The notes beneath the pieces are model-generated. The model worked only from the letters and a program-made list of their open reading frames with translations. It was not told where the DNA came from and did no database searches. Source: Streptomyces gilvus (GTDB lineage Bacteria > Actinomycetota > Actinomycetes > Streptomycetales > Streptomycetaceae). Taken from it: a DNA stretch of 64,000 bases. Each line of letters starts with the position of its first letter. The stretch's first letter is position 1. A program made the translations under genes and the position numbers. The DNA lies in the NCBI RefSeq assembly GCF_022513565.1, contig NZ_JAKWBE010000021.1:1-64000 (forward strand). The letters are read 5' to 3'. Shown here piece after piece: positions 43,481-51,836 of the stretch.

Positions 43481-43929
43481 GCCTCCTCAGCGACGGCGCC
43501 GGCCGGCGCGAACGCGAACGTCAGGATCTGCGTGCCGTCGTCGGCGACGCTGTAGGGGAGCACCACCATGCGCATCCGCTGCCCGATGGTCAGGGCCTCG
43601 GGGTCGGGCTCGGTCAGCCGTGCCTCCACCAGCAGGCCGTCCGCAAGCTCCACGTAGCCGACGGTGTACGGCTGGAACGTCTCCGCCGTGTCGTTGCCGT
43701 TGTAGGGCGGGGTCGGCGGGCGGAACCCCTGGGTGGTGAACGTCCACAGGGTGCCCTCGTTCGCCAGCGTCCGGCGGTCGGTCTTGCCACTGCCGCAGCG
43801 CGCGCACAAGTCGGCCGCCGGAAAGGCGACAAGGCCGCAGTCGGCACACTGTGAGCCGATGAGCCTCGGATCGTCAGAGGGCCAGGTGAACAGGTCCTCG
43901 GCGACCGGAATGGTCTTGGTGTTCGTCAT
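43477..43929 (-). CDS. Zn-ribbon OB-fold protein (DUF35 family)
   Basis: A 150-residue protein with a rubredoxin-like zinc ribbon (CADC at about residue 28 and CARC at about 43). An OB fold follows (TLWTFTTQGFRPPTPPYNGN, FQPYTVGYVELADGLLVEAR). DUF35 proteins bind thiolase-like Ltp or HMG-CoA-type partners and acyl-CoA. It is the first gene of an operon with Ltp and paired acyl-CoA dehydrogenases. GAAGGAG precedes ATG. The AT-rich element AATTAGTTAGCT lies about 75 bases upstream. Confidence 0.88.
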   Translation of the reverse strand: MTNTKTIPVAEDLFTWPSDDPRLIGSQCADCGLVAFPAADLCARCGSGKTDRRTLANEGTLWTFTTQGFRPPTPPYNGNDTAETFQPYTVGYVELADGLLVEARLTEPDPEALTIGQRMRMVVLPYSVADDGTQILTFAFAPAGAVAEEA

Positions 43930-44005
43930 CGACGACTCCTTCGCTCCGGGCGGCGCCCGGCGATGTCATCCTCTGCGCAAAGTACTGAAAGGATATAGAT
44001 ATGTA

Positions 44006-44017
44006 AATTAGTTAGCT
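44006..44017. promoter_or_regulatory. AT-rich element before the DUF35 operon
   Basis: AATTAGTTAGCT, on the minus strand AGCTAACTAATT, the best match to the shared consensus. It lies within an AT-rich stretch (43990-44030), with GATATAGATATG nearby, upstream of the minus-strand DUF35 operon. Confidence 0.6.
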
Positions 44018-44181
44018 CTTTTGTTTCATCAGATGTGATGGGATCGGTCAGTAACCGCCTCGGCGCAGCCCGTGTGGAGCGCACTTCGGTACCTCGTCGG
44101 GACGGTGCCCGAGCGGGACGCGGTCGCCCGAAGCGGGATTCGGGGCCCAGGTCGGACGAGGCGGTTCGGGTGCCGGCGCCG

Positions 44182-45003
44182 TCAGAGCTCCAGCGGGTTC
44201 TTGGTGGCGACCGTCTCGAAGTCCGGGCGCCGCTTCTCCCGGTGCGAGCCCACGCCCTCCTGGACCTCCGGACCGCCGAAGCCGAGGAACTCCAGGCCGA
44301 GGGAGGCCTCGAAGATCGGGGCGGCGGAGCGGTACCAGTGGTTGAGGGAGCGCTTGGTCCAGCTGATGGCGCTGACCGAACCCGCGGCGAGGTTGGTGGC
44401 CACGCGCAGGGCCTCCTCGTGCACCTGGCCGTCGTCGACGCACTTGGAGACGAGTCCGATCCGCTCGGCCTCCTCACCCGTGAGCGTCTCGCAGGTCAGC
44501 AGGTAGTACTTGGCCTTGGCCATGCCGCACAGCAGCGGCCAGCAGATGGCGGCGTGATCGCCCGCGGCGACACCCAGCCGGGTGTGCCCGTCGACGATCT
44601 TCGCGGTACGGCCGACGACGGAGATGTCGGCCATCATGCCGATCACCAGCCCGGCTCCGACCGCGGGGCCGTGAATCGCGGACACCACGGGCTTGGAGCA
44701 GTCGAGTACGCCGTAGACCATCTCCCGGGCTTCGCGCATCACGCGGACACGTACGGCGTAGTCCTCGGTCATCGCCTCGATGGAGTCGAAGGTGCCTCCG
44801 GCGGAGAACGCCTTGCCGGCCCCCTGGACCAGAACAGCGCGTGTCTCCTGGTCGCGGTCGATGACCGGCCACACATCAGCCAGCTCGCGGTGCATCTGCG
44901 GATCCACGGCGTTGAGGTTGGGAGCGTCGAGAGTGATCCGCAGCACGCCGGCGGCGGGACGGTCGAATTTCAGCGCGCTGAACCCGTCGTAATGGGCGGT
45001 CAT
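44182..45003 (-). CDS. Enoyl-CoA hydratase/isomerase family protein
   Basis: A 273-residue crotonase-fold protein. ITLDAPNLNAVDPQMHRELA, GAGKAFSAGGTFDSI (oxyanion loop), HGPAVGAGLVIGMMADISVV and DHAAICWPLLCGMAKAKYYL are as in many ECH paralogues. The catalytic Glu at the second position is replaced by Asp/His (AAGDHAAI). The reaction is therefore uncertain: hydratase, isomerase or thioester hydrolase. TTGGAG before ATG 45003. Last gene of the four-gene minus operon 44182-48329. Confidence 0.85.
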   Translation of the reverse strand: MTAHYDGFSALKFDRPAAGVLRITLDAPNLNAVDPQMHRELADVWPVIDRDQETRAVLVQGAGKAFSAGGTFDSIEAMTEDYAVRVRVMREAREMVYGVLDCSKPVVSAIHGPAVGAGLVIGMMADISVVGRTAKIVDGHTRLGVAAGDHAAICWPLLCGMAKAKYYLLTCETLTGEEAERIGLVSKCVDDGQVHEEALRVATNLAAGSVSAISWTKRSLNHWYRSAAPIFEASLGLEFLGFGGPEVQEGVGSHREKRRPDFETVATKNPLEL

Positions 45004-45047
45004 GACATCTCCAATTCGGGCGGAACGGTCGGCATGAGGAAATGTGC

Positions 45048-46274
45048 TCACTTCTGCGCCGCGCGTGGTTCGCGCGGCAGGCCGAGCACCTTCTCGGCGA
45101 GGATGTTGCGCTGCACCTGGGAGGTCCCGGCGTAGATCGTCCCCGAGCGGGCGACCAGGTAGGTGGTCGACCAGGAACCGGAGGAGTTCGCCGCGCCGGG
45201 GTCGTCGGCACGGAAGGTCCGCAGCGGCGGGCGGCCCACCGGCACCTGGGCGTGCATGCCCATGATGTCCATGGCCAGGTCGGTGACCTGGAGGTGGTAC
45301 TCGCTCCAGTACAGCTTGGCGATGGACGACTCGGGTCCGGGTGCCGCTCCCTTGAGCCACCCGGTCAGGATCCGGTAACCCAGATTGCGCATGGTCTCCA
45401 CCTTCGCCCAGCACCAGGCGATGCGCTGACGGATCACCGGATCACGGTCCTTGCCGTACATCCGGGCCAGCTCGATCAGACGTTCCAGCTCCGCCTTGAA
45501 CAGGATCGGGTTGGTGGCGGCCTCCTCGCCGCGCTCCACGCCCAGCAGGCTCTGGGCCACCGTCCAGCCGTTGTCGACGCCGCCGACGACGAGGTCGGCA
45601 CGGGTGCGGGCGTCGGTGAAGAACACCTCGTTGAAGTGCAGCTGCCCGCTCATCATCCGGAACGGCCGCACCTCCACCCCGGGCTGGTTCAGCGGGACCA
45701 GGAGGAACGAGATCCCGCCGTGCTTGGGGGCCTCCTGGTTCGTACGGGCCAGGACGAAGATCCAGTCGCTGTGGTGGGCGCCGGAAGTCCAGACCTTCTG
45801 TCCGTTGATCACCCATTCGTCGCCGTCCAGTTCGGCCCTGGTGGTCAGCGAGGCCAGGTCGGAGCCGGCGTCCGGCTCGGAGTACCCCTGGCACCAGACG
45901 TCCTCACCGGCCAGGATGCGAGGCAGGAAGTGCTTCTTCTGCTCCTCGGAACCCCAGCGCAGCAGCGTGTTCGCCAGCATCTTGACGCCGAACGTGTCAT
46001 GCGGCATGCCGAAGGGGACGCCGGCCTGGGCCAGCTCCTCCATGAGGACGACCTGGTGCAGCTTCGACAGGCCGCGGCCTCCGTGCTCCCTCGGCCAGGT
46101 GACCGACAGATAGCCCCGCTCGGCGAGCAGTTCGCGCCATTTCCTGGAGAACTCCCAGGCGGGCTCCTCGTCCAGGGCTCCGATTCCGGGCCAGTCGGCC
46201 GGAAGCTGCTCCGCGAGGAAGTCCTTGACCTCCTCGCGGAACGCCTCGGCCTCGGGCGGGTAGCTGATGTCCAC
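45048..46274 (-). CDS. Acyl-CoA dehydrogenase, large subunit of pair 2
   Basis: A 408-residue dehydrogenase. GYSEPDAGSDLASLTTRAEL, WIFVLARTNQEAPKHGGISF and TIYAGTSQVQRNILAEKVLG (Ala instead of Glu at the canonical base position) are as in FadE-type heteromeric enzymes. The next upstream gene in the operon (46368) is its 372-residue partner. GTG start at 46274 with GAGAGGG upstream. Together the pair should introduce a double bond into a bulky acyl-CoA. Confidence 0.87.
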   Translation of the reverse strand: MDISYPPEAEAFREEVKDFLAEQLPADWPGIGALDEEPAWEFSRKWRELLAERGYLSVTWPREHGGRGLSKLHQVVLMEELAQAGVPFGMPHDTFGVKMLANTLLRWGSEEQKKHFLPRILAGEDVWCQGYSEPDAGSDLASLTTRAELDGDEWVINGQKVWTSGAHHSDWIFVLARTNQEAPKHGGISFLLVPLNQPGVEVRPFRMMSGQLHFNEVFFTDARTRADLVVGGVDNGWTVAQSLLGVERGEEAATNPILFKAELERLIELARMYGKDRDPVIRQRIAWCWAKVETMRNLGYRILTGWLKGAAPGPESSIAKLYWSEYHLQVTDLAMDIMGMHAQVPVGRPPLRTFRADDPGAANSSGSWSTTYLVARSGTIYAGTSQVQRNILAEKVLGLPREPRAAQK

Positions 46275-46367
46275 GGAGCCCTCTCCTCACACCTCAGTGA
46301 TGGCTGAACGGTCTTGCTGGAAAAATTCTCTTCAGTGCCCGGGCGGGCCTGTTCCCTGAGCCGCGGT

Positions 46368-47486
46368 TCACACGCCTATCGCCTGCGCGAGGAGTTCGCG
46401 GTGGTAGGCGGAGTCGCCCAGCAGGAGCTGCGAGGTCTTCGCCCGCTTGAAGTACAGGTGCGCGGGGTGCTCCCAGGTGAACCCGATACCGCCGTGGACC
46501 TGGATGTTGTCCTGGGTGACCTTCACGCTGGCGTCCGAGCACAGCGACTTGGCCAGGCTCGCCGCCATCGGCAGGTCCCCCTCGCCGTTCTGCGCGGACA
46601 GCAGCGCGGCATAGGCCGCGGCCCGGGCGGACTCGACCTCCATCAGCGAGTCGGCCAGCAGATGCTTGACCGCCTGGAAGGAACCGATCGCGCGGCCGAA
46701 CTGGTGCCGGACCTTCGCGTACTCGACCGCCATCTCCAGTGCCCGGGAGGCCACCCCGACCTGCTCGGCCGCCAGTGCCACGGCGCTGTGCCGCAGCACC
46801 ACCTCGACCAGCTCCCATCCGTCGCCCCGCGTGCGCAACCGCCGGGCCGGGACGTCCCGGTACTCGAGGCGGGCCTGGCGTCGCGTGAGGTCGAGCGTGG
46901 GCAGCGTGGTGCGCGTGAGCCCGGGGGCGTCACCGGCCACCAGGAAGATCCCGATCCCGTCGGTGGCCCGGGCGACGGTCAGGACGACATCGGCCTGGGC
47001 GCCGTCGAGGACGAAGGTCTTGTGGCCGTCGAGCAGCCAGCCGCCGTCCGCACCGGCGCGGGCCGTCAGCGTGACGCCCTCGCGGTTCCATCGCGCCGAG
47101 TCCTCGGTCAGGGCCAGCGTCGCGACCTGCTCACCGGCGGCCAGGGCGGGCAGGAGCTCCGTCCGTGCCTCCTCGTCGTCGCTGTGCAGCAGCGCCGTCG
47201 TGGCCTGCACCGCCGAAGCCAGGTACGGCGCGCACAGCATGGCCCGCCCCATCTCCTCCATCACCAGCCCGACCTCGACCGGCCCGGCGCCCGCACCACC
47301 GTGCTCCTCCGGTATGGCGAGGCCCTGCAGGCCGAGCTCGGAACCCATCCGCCGCCACAGAGCCTGGTCGTAGCCGGCCTCGGTCTCCATGGTGCGGCGC
47401 GTCTCGGCTTCCGGGGCCGTTGCCTCCAGGAACGCGCGCACCGTCCGGCGCAGTTCCTCCTGGTCCTCGTCGAAGGCGAAGTCCAT
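46368..47486 (-). CDS. Acyl-CoA dehydrogenase, small subunit of pair 2
   Basis: A 372-residue dehydrogenase-fold protein, the same length as the small subunit of pair 3. MDFAFDEDQEELRRTVRAFL, AIPEEHGGAGAGPVEVGLVM, FGRAIGSFQAVKHLLADSLM and IQVHGGIGFTWEHPAHLYFK are conserved. ATG 47486 is preferred since AGGAG lies five bases upstream; a GTG at 47492 overlaps the ribosome site. Middle of the operon with hydratase genes on both sides. Confidence 0.87.
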   Translation of the reverse strand: MDFAFDEDQEELRRTVRAFLEATAPEAETRRTMETEAGYDQALWRRMGSELGLQGLAIPEEHGGAGAGPVEVGLVMEEMGRAMLCAPYLASAVQATTALLHSDDEEARTELLPALAAGEQVATLALTEDSARWNREGVTLTARAGADGGWLLDGHKTFVLDGAQADVVLTVARATDGIGIFLVAGDAPGLTRTTLPTLDLTRRQARLEYRDVPARRLRTRGDGWELVEVVLRHSAVALAAEQVGVASRALEMAVEYAKVRHQFGRAIGSFQAVKHLLADSLMEVESARAAAYAALLSAQNGEGDLPMAASLAKSLCSDASVKVTQDNIQVHGGIGFTWEHPAHLYFKRAKTSQLLLGDSAYHRELLAQAIGV

Positions 47487-47558
47487 TTCCACTCCTGATG
47501 AGAATCGGTGTGCCGCTGTGCCGACGGCTGATGCGGGCAGGGGTCCGGACGGGCCGGG

Positions 47559-48329
47559 TCAGTCCTTGGCCAGGAGCTTCTGGACGATCGCCACGTGCTC
47601 GGGGGAGTGCATGGTTTCCCGCTCGGCGAGCAGGGCGGGCTCCATCACCGTCGACAGTGCCTGTTCGATGTGGAGGTTCACCGCGCGCTTGGTGTCGCGC
47701 AGCGCCTGGGAGGGGAGCTCAGCCAGGCGCTGCGCGAGCTTGATGGCCTCGTCCAGGACCTCGTCCCGGGCGACGACCCGGTTGGCCAGCCCCAGCCGGA
47801 CGGCGTCCTCGGCGCTGACCCTGTTGCCCAGGAAGAGCAGTTCCTTCGCACGGGCGGGTCCGACGATCAGGGGCAGCATCAGCGCCCCGCCGTCGCCGGC
47901 GACCAGTCCCACCTGGACGTGCGGATCGGCCAAGTGGGCGCCTTCCGCCACGAGGACGATGTCGCTGAGCAGGGCCAGGCTGCAGCCCAGGCCGACGGCG
48001 GGGCCGTTGACGGCCGCGACGACCGGCAGCGGGCAGCGCAGCATGCCGGTGATGATCCGGCGTGCCTCGTCGACGCTCTGGTTCCGGAAGGCCTCGTCGC
48101 GCTGGACCCGGGTCATCACCTCGAAGTTGCCGCCGGCGCTGAAGGCACGGCCACGTCCGGTGAGCACGACGGCCCGCGCGTCGTCGTCGGCGGCGATACG
48201 GTCCCACACCTCGGCGAGCGCGGCGTGCATGCTCTCACTCGTCGAGTTCAACTGGTCGGGACGGTTCAGCTCCACCAGCCGGACCGGTCCGCGGGCGGTC
48301 ACCACCAGCTCAGGGGACAGATCGTACAT
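47559..48329 (-). CDS. Enoyl-CoA hydratase/isomerase family protein
   Basis: A 256-residue crotonase-fold enzyme. VELNRPDQLNSTSESMHAAL, GRGRAFSAGGNFEVM, VNGPAVGLGCSLALLSDIVL and VGLVAGDGGALMLPLIVGPA are present. The second catalytic position carries Asp (GDGGA), so isomerase or other crotonase chemistry is possible. GTGGAG precedes ATG 48329. First gene of the operon 48329 to 44182, with two AT-rich elements just upstream. Confidence 0.87.
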   Translation of the reverse strand: MYDLSPELVVTARGPVRLVELNRPDQLNSTSESMHAALAEVWDRIAADDDARAVVLTGRGRAFSAGGNFEVMTRVQRDEAFRNQSVDEARRIITGMLRCPLPVVAAVNGPAVGLGCSLALLSDIVLVAEGAHLADPHVQVGLVAGDGGALMLPLIVGPARAKELLFLGNRVSAEDAVRLGLANRVVARDEVLDEAIKLAQRLAELPSQALRDTKRAVNLHIEQALSTVMEPALLAERETMHSPEHVAIVQKLLAKD

Positions 48330-48351
48330 CGCGACTCCACGAGGGTTGCTC

Positions 48352-48388
48352 AGCTAAAGGTAATCGTAGTTTAATGGTCTAACTGAAT
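48352..48388. promoter_or_regulatory. AT-rich elements before the 48329 operon
   Basis: AGCTAAAGGTAATC (from 48352) and GTCTAACTGAAT (48377-48388), in one AT-rich block of about 40 bases before the minus-strand hydratase gene. Same consensus as elsewhere in the region. Confidence 0.55.
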
Positions 48389-48473
48389 ATGGGGAAGTGG
48401 GGTCGGCGGACCTGGTGGAGGCGTGGGTGGGACGGGACGGCTCGGGCGAGGGTACGAAACCTTGCTCACGGGC

Positions 48474-49057
48474 ATGACGGACCGCTTTCCTGATCGTCAC
48501 TCTCCATCGTCCGGACAGGCTGAACGCCTTCACGTCCCGGATGATGACCGACCTCATTGTCGTGCTCGACGAGGATGACCGCGAGGGCGAGGTGTGGTCC
48601 ATCACCGGCGCCGGCGCGGGGCGGGAGTTCTGTGCGGGCGCCGATGTGGGCGGCGCGGCACCTTCGACCACCGCTCCGCGGGCGTCGGTCACCGGGACAT
48701 CGCGGCAGGATCGCCCTGTGCCTGTCCGCCTGCGCCAAGCCGGTGACCGGGGCGGTCAGCGGCCCCGGGGTGGAGGCGGGGGCCAGAAGACCCTGCCGAT
48801 GGACATTCGTCGGCCCAGGCCGCAGCCTGGTTCGGCTTCGTCTTGGCCACTGAGGCGAGCCGCACCGCATGGTGGCGCACCGGCTCGACTCGCGGATCAA
48901 CCAGATCGGCGGCGGCCCGGACTCGACCGAGGGTGTCGAGTCGTTCTTGGCCGACGAAGGGTCGGCCGCGACGTTCAGGAGTTGTCTCACCCGCTCTCGG
49001 GCCGGCCTGCAGGGGTTGAGAGTTCCGCGCGGGGCGAGCACCAAATCGAGTGGATAA
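48474..49057 (+). pseudogene. Enoyl-CoA hydratase remnant, multiple frameshifts
   Basis: Recognisable crotonase pieces occur in different plus frames. They are FLIVTLHRPDRLNAFTSRMM, ITGAGAGREFCAGADVGG, CAKPVTGAVSGPGVEAGA, KTLPMDIRR and HRLDSRINQI with DSTEGVESFLADE near the end. At least three frameshifts and a loss of about 60-80 central residues are needed to explain the pattern. It lies between two divergent operons and uses the same strand as the 49120 operon. Not functional. Confidence 0.75.
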
Positions 49058-49072
49058 CTTAATTAGTTAGAT
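49055..49072. promoter_or_regulatory. AT-rich dyad before the 49120 operon
   Basis: TAACT-N5-AGTTA (49055-49069) forms a perfect dyad and, with the next bases, gives ATCTAACTAATT on the minus strand. It lies about 50 bases before the SDR start. Confidence 0.6.
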
Positions 49073-49119
49073 GTATGTTGACTTCGGTCGGTCACGAGCA
49101 CGTTGAACCAGGAGGAGAC

Positions 49120-49875
49120 GTGGAACTGCAGGGCAAGGTCGCGATGGTGACCGGCGCCGGACGCGGGATCGGCGCGTCGATCGCCGACGCGCTCGCCGCC
49201 CGGGGGGCGGCCGTCGCGGTGTGCGACGTGGACGCCGTCACCGCCGAGAAGAGTGCCGCCGAGGTGGCCGGTCGGCACGGCGCCCGCACCATCGGCGTAG
49301 CAGCGGACATCTCCGACGGGACAGCGGTCCGGGCCGCGGTGGGCGCCGTCGCGAAGGAGCTCGGACCGATCGACATCCTGGTCAACAACGCGGCCGTGGA
49401 CGTGATCAAGTCGTTCGTGGACAGCACGGAGGAGGAATGGGACCGGATCATCTCGGTCAACCTCCGCGGCACCATCACCGTGACCCGCGCGGTGCTCGAC
49501 GACATGATCAGCCGTGGCTCCGGGAAGATCATCCACATCGCCTCCGACGCCGGCCGCGTCGGCTCCTCCGGTGAGGTGGTCTACTCCGCCACCAAGGGCG
49601 GTGTGATCGCCTTCGGCAAGGCACTGGCCCGCGAGGTCGCCCGGCACGGCATCACGGTCAACACGGTGTGCCCCGGCCCGACCGAAACGGCATTGCTCGC
49701 GCAGGTGGCCGAGTACAGCCAGAAGATGCACGACGCGGCGATCCGCGCGATCCCGCTCCGCCGTGCCGCCGTGCCCGCCGACATCGCCGAGGTCGTGGCC
49801 TTCCTCGCGACGGACGGCGCCGCCTACATGACCGGCCAGACGCTGTCGGTCAGCGGCGGCCTGACGATGCAGTGA
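49120..49875 (+). CDS. SDR family oxidoreductase (FabG-like)
   Basis: A 251-residue classical SDR. MVTGAGRGIGASIADALAAR is the cofactor motif; NNAAVDVI, catalytic Ser in IHIASDAGRVGSSGEVVYSA and YSATKGG complete the active site. CDVDAVTAEK after strand 2 suggests NAD(H) preference. Probably a 3-hydroxyacyl-CoA dehydrogenase in this context. GTG 49120 follows GGAGGAG. First of four genes in the same direction: SDR, hydratase, and a pair of acyl-CoA dehydrogenases. Confidence 0.87.
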   Translation: MELQGKVAMVTGAGRGIGASIADALAARGAAVAVCDVDAVTAEKSAAEVAGRHGARTIGVAADISDGTAVRAAVGAVAKELGPIDILVNNAAVDVIKSFVDSTEEEWDRIISVNLRGTITVTRAVLDDMISRGSGKIIHIASDAGRVGSSGEVVYSATKGGVIAFGKALAREVARHGITVNTVCPGPTETALLAQVAEYSQKMHDAAIRAIPLRRAAVPADIAEVVAFLATDGAAYMTGQTLSVSGGLTMQ

Positions 49876-49886
49876 GGAGTGCCCCG

Positions 49887-50666
49887 ATGACCCAGGCACT
49901 GACCACCGACATACGAGGCCGCGTAGCCGTCCTCACCCTGAACCGCCCCGACAAGCTCAACGCCATCGGCACGCCGGTGGTGGAGGGGCTGGAGTCGGAA
50001 CTGCTGCGCCTGCGCGACGAACCCGGCGTACGCGCACTGGTGATCACCGGTTCGGGGCGCGCCTTCTCGGCGGGAGCGGATCTGGACGAGATCGAGGGCT
50101 GCGCCGGTCCTTATGACTTCCGGGCCTTCGTCCACCGCCTGACCGATGTGTTCGGCCTGCTGGAGGCATACCCGAAGCCGTCGGTCGCCGCCATCCACGG
50201 ATTCGCCTTCGGTGGAGGGCTCGAACTCTCCCTGGCCTGCGACCTCAGGGTCGCGGAGGCCGGTGCCCGACTGGGCCTGCCGGAGATCAAGCTCGGCGTG
50301 CTGCCCGGAGCCGCCGGCACTCAGCGCCTGCCCAGGCTCGCGCCGCCCGCGATCGCCAAGCAGATGATCCTCACCGGTGAGCCCATCACGGCCGAGCGCG
50401 CCCACGCGGTCGGGCTGGTCAACGAGCTTGCCGAGAAAGAAGGCGCGCTGGACGCGGCGCTGAAGCTCGCCGAGCGTCTCGCGGCCGGCGCGCCGCGCGC
50501 CCTCGACGCGGGCAAGCAGCTCGTGGATCGCGGGCTCGCCATGGACCTGAACGCGGCGATCGCCTTCGAGCGCGAGACCGTGACGGCGCTGTTCAGCACG
50601 CTCGACCGCGAAGAGGGCCTGAAGGCCTTCCGCGAGCGCCGGGAGCCCGAGTTCCAGGGTCGGTAA
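49887..50666 (+). CDS. Enoyl-CoA hydratase
   Basis: A 259-residue crotonase-fold enzyme and the most typical hydratase of the region. It has LTLNRPDKLNAIGTPVVEGL, GSGRAFSAGADLDEI and HGFAFGGGLELSLACDLRVA with the first Glu. LGLPEIKLGVLPGAAGTQRL holds the second Glu, so both catalytic acids are present. It should hydrate 2-enoyl-CoAs. TGAGGAGT before ATG 49887, 11 bases after the SDR stop. Confidence 0.9.
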   Translation: MTQALTTDIRGRVAVLTLNRPDKLNAIGTPVVEGLESELLRLRDEPGVRALVITGSGRAFSAGADLDEIEGCAGPYDFRAFVHRLTDVFGLLEAYPKPSVAAIHGFAFGGGLELSLACDLRVAEAGARLGLPEIKLGVLPGAAGTQRLPRLAPPAIAKQMILTGEPITAERAHAVGLVNELAEKEGALDAALKLAERLAAGAPRALDAGKQLVDRGLAMDLNAAIAFERETVTALFSTLDREEGLKAFRERREPEFQGR

Positions 50667-50692
50667 CCGCGGCCGAGACAAGGAAGATGACC

Positions 50693-51811
50693 ATGGACTT
50701 CAGCTTCAGCGAGGAGCAGGAGGAACTGCGCAAGGTCGTGCGCTCGTTCCTCGCGGCCCACTCGGCCGAGACCGACGTGCGCCGGATCTCCGAAGGCGCC
50801 GAGGGCTACGACCGCCAGGTATGGCGCCGCATGGCCGGCGAGCTCGGTCTCCAGGGACTCGCCGTCCCCGAGGAGTACGGCGGTGCGGGCTTCGGTTACC
50901 CGGAACTCGGCGTCGTCTTCGAGGAGATGGGACGGGCCCTGCTGTGCGCGCCGTACTTCTCCTCGGTCGCCCTGGCGGCCGAGGTGCTGCTGCGCAGCGG
51001 TGACGAACTGGCCGCCAAGGACCTCCTCCCGGGCATCTGCGCCGGGACCACGGTCGCGACCCTCGCGCTGACCGAGGAGAGCGGGCTCTGGACCGAGGAC
51101 GGGGTCAGCCTCTCCGCCGCGCGCACCGGCGACGGCTGGACGCTGTCGGGAGTCAAGACGTACGTGCCGGACGGGCACCTCGCCGACCTGCTGCTGGTCG
51201 TCGCGCGTGGTCAGAACGGTGTCAGCCTCTTCGCGGTCGACGCCACCGCGCCCGGCCTCACCAGGACCCGGCTGCCGACCCTGGACCAGACGCGCGAGCA
51301 GGCCCGGCTGGAGTTCGAAGGCACGCCCGCACGGCTGATCGGGTCCTCGGGCACTGCCTGGCCCGTCATCGAGCGCGCCCTCGCCACGGCGGGGATCCTG
51401 CTGGCCGCCGAGCAGGTCGGCAGCGCGGCGAGCACACTCGCGACCGCGGTCGAGTACGCCAAGGCCAGGGTGCAGTACGGCCGCCCGATCGGCTCGTTCC
51501 AGGGGATCAAGCACCTGTGCGCCGACCTGCTCACCGAGCTGGAATCGGCTCGTTCGGCGGCATACGGCGGTCTGTGGGCGCTCCAGTCGGGCGACGAACA
51601 GGAGATCCGCGTGGCCGCGGCGCTGGCCCAGGTCTACTGCTCGGAGACCTTCACCCGGGTGGCGGCCGGCAGTATCCAGGTGCACGGAGCCATCGGCTTC
51701 ACCTGGGAGCATCCGGCGCACCTGTACTTCAAGCGGGCGAAGAGCACCGAGGTGCTGCTGGGCTCGCCCGCCCACCACCGCGAGCTCCTGGCCGCCGCGC
51801 TGGGACTGTGA
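50693..51811 (+). CDS. Acyl-CoA dehydrogenase, small subunit of pair 3
   Basis: A 372-residue dehydrogenase-fold protein closely similar to the pair-2 small subunit (MDFSFSEEQEELRKVVRSFL, VPEEYGGAGFGYPELGVVFE, YGRPIGSFQGIKHLCADLLT, IQVHGAIGFTWEHPAHLYFK). ATG 50693 is preferred over 50687 because AAGGA is then 8 bases away. Followed after 25 bases by its larger partner. Confidence 0.87.
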   Translation: MDFSFSEEQEELRKVVRSFLAAHSAETDVRRISEGAEGYDRQVWRRMAGELGLQGLAVPEEYGGAGFGYPELGVVFEEMGRALLCAPYFSSVALAAEVLLRSGDELAAKDLLPGICAGTTVATLALTEESGLWTEDGVSLSAARTGDGWTLSGVKTYVPDGHLADLLLVVARGQNGVSLFAVDATAPGLTRTRLPTLDQTREQARLEFEGTPARLIGSSGTAWPVIERALATAGILLAAEQVGSAASTLATAVEYAKARVQYGRPIGSFQGIKHLCADLLTELESARSAAYGGLWALQSGDEQEIRVAAALAQVYCSETFTRVAAGSIQVHGAIGFTWEHPAHLYFKRAKSTEVLLGSPAHHRELLAAALGL

Positions 51812-51836
51812 CCGTGCGGCACGTGAGGAGGGAACG

